Assembly: GCA_006503475.1 (NCBI GenBank)
Contig: RSEH01000199.1
Coordinates: 25,946-89,945, forward strand
Length of the DNA: 64,000 nt
From: Stentor roeselii
Taxonomy: Eukaryota; Ciliophora; Heterotrichea; Heterotrichida; Stentoridae
Direction: 5' to 3'
Numbering within the stretch: position 1 is the stretch's first letter; every line of letters starts with the position of its first letter. Below the pieces are notes generated by a model, which did no database searches, had not been told where the DNA came from, and was given only the letters and a program-made list of their open reading frames with translations. The translations under genes were made by a program, and so were the position numbers. Shown piece by piece: positions 60,885 through 64,000 of this stretch.

Positions 60885-63152
60885 CTAATTCTCCGAATCT
60901 TCATTTTGATCATCATCAGATTCAAGTTGTTTCTTTCTCTTAGTTCCACTTTGTTCATCTTTAAGTTCTCCAGTCAACTCAGAATGTCGATGCTCATGAT
61001 TCAAGGCATCTCTAACCTTTAAAGGTATCACACAAATAGCGACCAAAGTATAAATGACCTGCATAAGCACAATATCAAAAAGAACAAAAATCAAGAAATT
61101 CGCAGTCCAATAATTCGAGTACCCGATGCAGTACTTGACAGTCATTCCGATGATCGCTCCAAAGCTCAAAGCAACTAAAATAATGCAAATAGTCGCTGTG
61201 TACTTCCTCAACTCCTCAAACCCAATCGAGTAAAAATTCAAAAAAAAGATAGGAATAATCCCTGCCTGAGCAAGCGCCCAACCAGTCCCTCCCTTATAAA
61301 GTTGTCTTGCATAGTAATCTGTGAATTTTCTCTCATACCTCTCAATAGGTGTGTCATAATAAGCGTATATCGCGCCTATCAATGTAAGTGTCAATAGCTC
61401 TGAAGTGAATAATTCTAAAGCAACAAGAATTCGACGATTTTTAGGCTGTCGGATGAAAATCGCGATAAATGGATGAGTGTGAATGAAACGATAACCAAAT
61501 TCTGAAATTTTGAAGTTTTGGTAAGTTTCTGTGTTGCGGTCTGCGAAGAAGAAGATGACGGTTGTTATTATTATGAAGAAGATCAGAACTCCCATGCAGC
61601 CTAAAGGACCTCCGCCGAGACGACAGTTGGTGGAATCGATTTCGAATTCTTCGGATGTGTAAGTTTCACATGAACTGCAGGTTATTTGAAGGTTGTAGGT
61701 TCCTGACTCGGATACTATCAGGTCGTCGATTGTTACTTTGCCGTTTGAGGTTTCAACCTCATCTTGTTTTCCGTCGAAGTCTGCTGAGGGCTTTAGTTCA
61801 AAGATGATTTTAACATCGTGGTTTTTTATTGTTTTGGAGTTTTTGTTGTCTTTTACGTAGAGGTCGAAGGAAAATGACTGCTCGGTGTTGCTTGGAAGCC
61901 AATCATCTTCTATGTAGTCTAACTCGAATTTATTTGGCTTTATATTTATTGGGTCGGATTTGAAGGTTTTATCGCTTAGATTTGTGGATATTTGATAAAC
62001 GGCTTCAGAATCAATTTCTGTAAAGTAAATGTTTCTTTTATCTATTCCTCTATTGGTTTCGAATGTGAATACTGGGTCGCTTGATGTTCTATCTTCGTAT
62101 GTCATGTTAACCTCAGCTGGATACAAGTACGGCTCATCGTCCTCACCAAGAACTGTGGTAGTTAATTCAACATCAGTATACCCAGATGTACTTGACTCAC
62201 TAAAACTAGCATTGACTTGTTTGAACTCGTTATTAATAGTTATCAGTTCTTTCGATATAGTCGATGGATACCCTTTTGCTGTTGCTATGAAATTAAAAGG
62301 ACCAGATGATACGATGCGGAAATTTTGGAAAACATAGACTCCATTTATTTGCTTTGTAATTTGAGTAACAAGTTTATCTTGTTGAAATTCTTTCATCTTT
62401 GTTCCTGAGCAAGCGTCTGTTTTATTACAGGAAATTGTTAATGTGACGTCGATATTTTCTGTTGAGCCGGTTTCAATCATTACATTGAAAAGATACGAAC
62501 TAGGGTATGTTCCAGTATAACCATATGCAGTAAGTTTAAATGATTTTTGAGTTACCTTTACATTCATGGTTTTAGTTTTGCCACTGTTTTTGTCTCTTAC
62601 AACTAGTGTGGTTTCTCCTATTTCGTTAAATGAAGCAGTACCCTTATATGATCCACCTGTAACAGTAGCATCAGAACTTGTTTTATCTGCGGTAATTGTG
62701 ATACTAACATCATCTATCCAATTAGCATTGTTTTGGTCAAGTATTTCTATGGTAAGATCATAGCTCAAGCCAACCATAACAGTTTCGGGAAAAATGATCG
62801 AAATTACCTCATCTGCCTCTTCTAGTTCCACTGTCGCTGAATCATCAGCTGGATCATCTTCATTTGAGTTTTTTGCTATAATTTCATATGTTCCTGCAGA
62901 TTTAAATCTTAAATTTTTAAATTCAATGGTTCCATCCTTTTTCACCTCTTGTGATAAGTTTCCTTCCAAAACAGCATCACTAGATGATGATAAGGTTATA
63001 GTCTTATCAGTTGTTGAGCATGCTACTGTTGCAGAAAAGTAATTTTGAGTGGTTTTAGGCTAAGTAATTGTTACTGATTTAACTTCTAGCGTTATATCAG
63101 ACTTAACAAAAATAATGATGAATGAACAGACTAAAAATTGCGGGAATCCCAT
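60885..63152 (-). CDS. Large-ectodomain multi-pass membrane protein, family member 5
   Basis: About 750 residues. ATG 63152 gives a signal peptide (MGFPQFLVCSFIIIFVKS). A 15-nt intron at 63060-63074 (GTAACAATTACTTAG) joins CCTAAAACC, the same junction as in members 1 and 2. The ectodomain has Ig/Big-like repeats with Cys pairs (SCNKTDACSGTKM). The hinge CRLGGGPLGC is followed by membrane helices with HPFIAIFIRQPKNRR, LIGAIYAYYD, GGTGWALAQAGIIPIFFLNF and VLFDIVLMQVIYTLVA. The tail is acidic and charged. The full architecture is intact, so this is the best reference for the family. Confidence 0.85.
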
Positions 63153-63832
63153 AATTATATAGATTATTATTGTAACATTTTATAGGAAAAATGATGGAAG
63201 ATTGTTGGAAACACTAAGAAATTTTCTAAAATTATCGATAAATAGTCTAAATCAACCACAGTACAACTTGAAATTACTATCATCACATAAGTAAACAAAA
63301 GATTAGAATTTTATATAAAAACTAATTTTAGTCTTACAATTTCCTAGTATAATGTATATCTTTACTAAACTTATTTTATTTACCACTTCGCAATTTTCTA
63401 TGAGAAGAACTCTGATGATTTGATTGTCAAAAATAATATGAAAATAAAGTTACAAAGGATAAGCAACTATCAACTTATTTTCATGTTAATTCTCTAGCCT
63501 TTTTGCCTATTTTTTAAGCCATAAGTAAAAAAGTCATTTCAATAATAACTCCTTCGTATTTGAAAACATAAAAATTTGCGTATCTAAAGAAACATAAATT
63601 TCTTAAAGTACAAACCTTTATTTTCCATAGTCACACAAATTTTCTAAATATTTCTCAAACACACTTATAAAATATATAAGTTTTCATCCTAATATCTCTT
63701 ATATTTTTAAAACTTCTTTATCATTGTTATTGTCTATAACTGGAAAATGTTTATTATGTCGATAATTAGTTACGGTTAATATAAGAGATGGGTGTAAAAT
63801 GAATTTCCCAATCACAACATAAAGCGAAATAT
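63153..63832. other. AT-rich intergenic interval
   Basis: Holds the family promoter motif at 63179-63193 near member 5. Otherwise no frame, motif or repeat was recognised. Confidence 0.5.
63179..63193 (-). promoter_or_regulatory. Family promoter motif CATTTTTCCTATAAA
   Basis: Same 15-nt motif as upstream of members 1, 2 and 3, 26 nt before the start codon of member 5. Confidence 0.65.
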
Positions 63833-64000
63833 TTAAGGAAATGCATCACTAAAGTTAAAAACTAAATCCTTGTATGTACTATATTCATTTTTAATCCATT
63901 TCACAGCTTTCTTTTCAACAAGTCTCCATTCATCCCTATGGGCTAAACAAAACCTATTCAAAAAGGCAAGCGCCAAAGAAGTTGCAACAACCATCAGGTT
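63833..64000 (-). CDS. 3' end of an unidentified gene (partial)
   Basis: An open minus-strand frame from the right edge to TAA at 63833, 55 residues: hydrophobic then charged (VVATSLALAFLNRFCLAHRD; VKWIKNEYSTYKDLVF). It lacks a start in the window, so it is the C-terminus of a gene to the right. The composition is clearly protein-like and a Trp/Lys-rich ending is seen. No family is recognised. Confidence 0.6.
   Translation of the reverse strand, partial: NLMVVATSLALAFLNRFCLAHRDEWRLVEKKAVKWIKNEYSTYKDLVFNFSDAFP

Noticed and set aside
1-64000. CRISPR arrays, bacterial operons or Shine-Dalgarno sites
   Set aside because: The content is clearly nuclear eukaryotic; no spaced direct repeats were seen, and the tight gene spacing is explained as ciliate compaction.

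Overview
The window looks like macronuclear-type DNA of a heterotrich ciliate, most likely Stentor or a close relative. TAA, TAG and TGA all end genes (standard code, unlike Blepharisma or Condylostoma). Many genes that look broken by a stop codon are rejoined in frame by removing a GT...AG intron of exactly 15 nt, the heterotrich hallmark. Base composition is AT-rich. Genes are packed with gaps of about 10 nt, and even start codons facing away from each other can be 6-9 nt apart.

Layout. 1-10.7 kb: the 3' end of a cystathionine beta-synthase, an SK-like potassium channel, an IQ-motif protein, an MFS-like carrier, a multi-pass protein, a DHHC palmitoyltransferase, a coiled-coil protein and two WD40 paralogues. 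10.7-33.5 kb: a gene-poor, AT-rich stretch with a hidden two-intron Rab-like GTPase, a TPR-like gene, a WD40 gene, a partly decayed B-box gene, two members of a large-ectodomain membrane-protein family, and an E2 ubiquitin-conjugating gene split by a ~1.95 kb insertion. The insertion has imperfect inverted ends and a decayed Rep/SF3-helicase-like coding region. 33.5-56.1 kb: dense housekeeping and signalling genes (EF-hand/C2 protein, FHA protein, TBC1D23-like protein, type II PI4-kinase gamma-like, divergent kinase, J-protein, B-box/WD40, syntaxin-5-like Qa-SNARE, GSK-3, GRAM protein, GH5 glycosidase, eIF4E, Mpv17-like, Cyc8-like TPR, ABHD11-like pseudo-hydrolase). 56.5-63.2 kb: three more members of the membrane-protein family, then the 3' end of an unidentified gene.

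How the genes relate. No operon-like pathway is visible. Several products belong to membrane traffic (Rab-like GTPase, TBC1D23, syntaxin-5, PI4K gamma, DHHC enzyme). The most distinctive local feature is the five-member membrane-protein family: signal peptide, long repeated ectodomain and a conserved multi-pass tail. Four members share an upstream motif, and four share a 15-nt intron at the same N-terminal site. The most surprising single locus is the Rep-bearing insertion inside the E2 gene.

Gene models were assembled by eye. The 15-nt introns were accepted only when they restore frame; 14 of 14 firm cases carry A at intron position 10.
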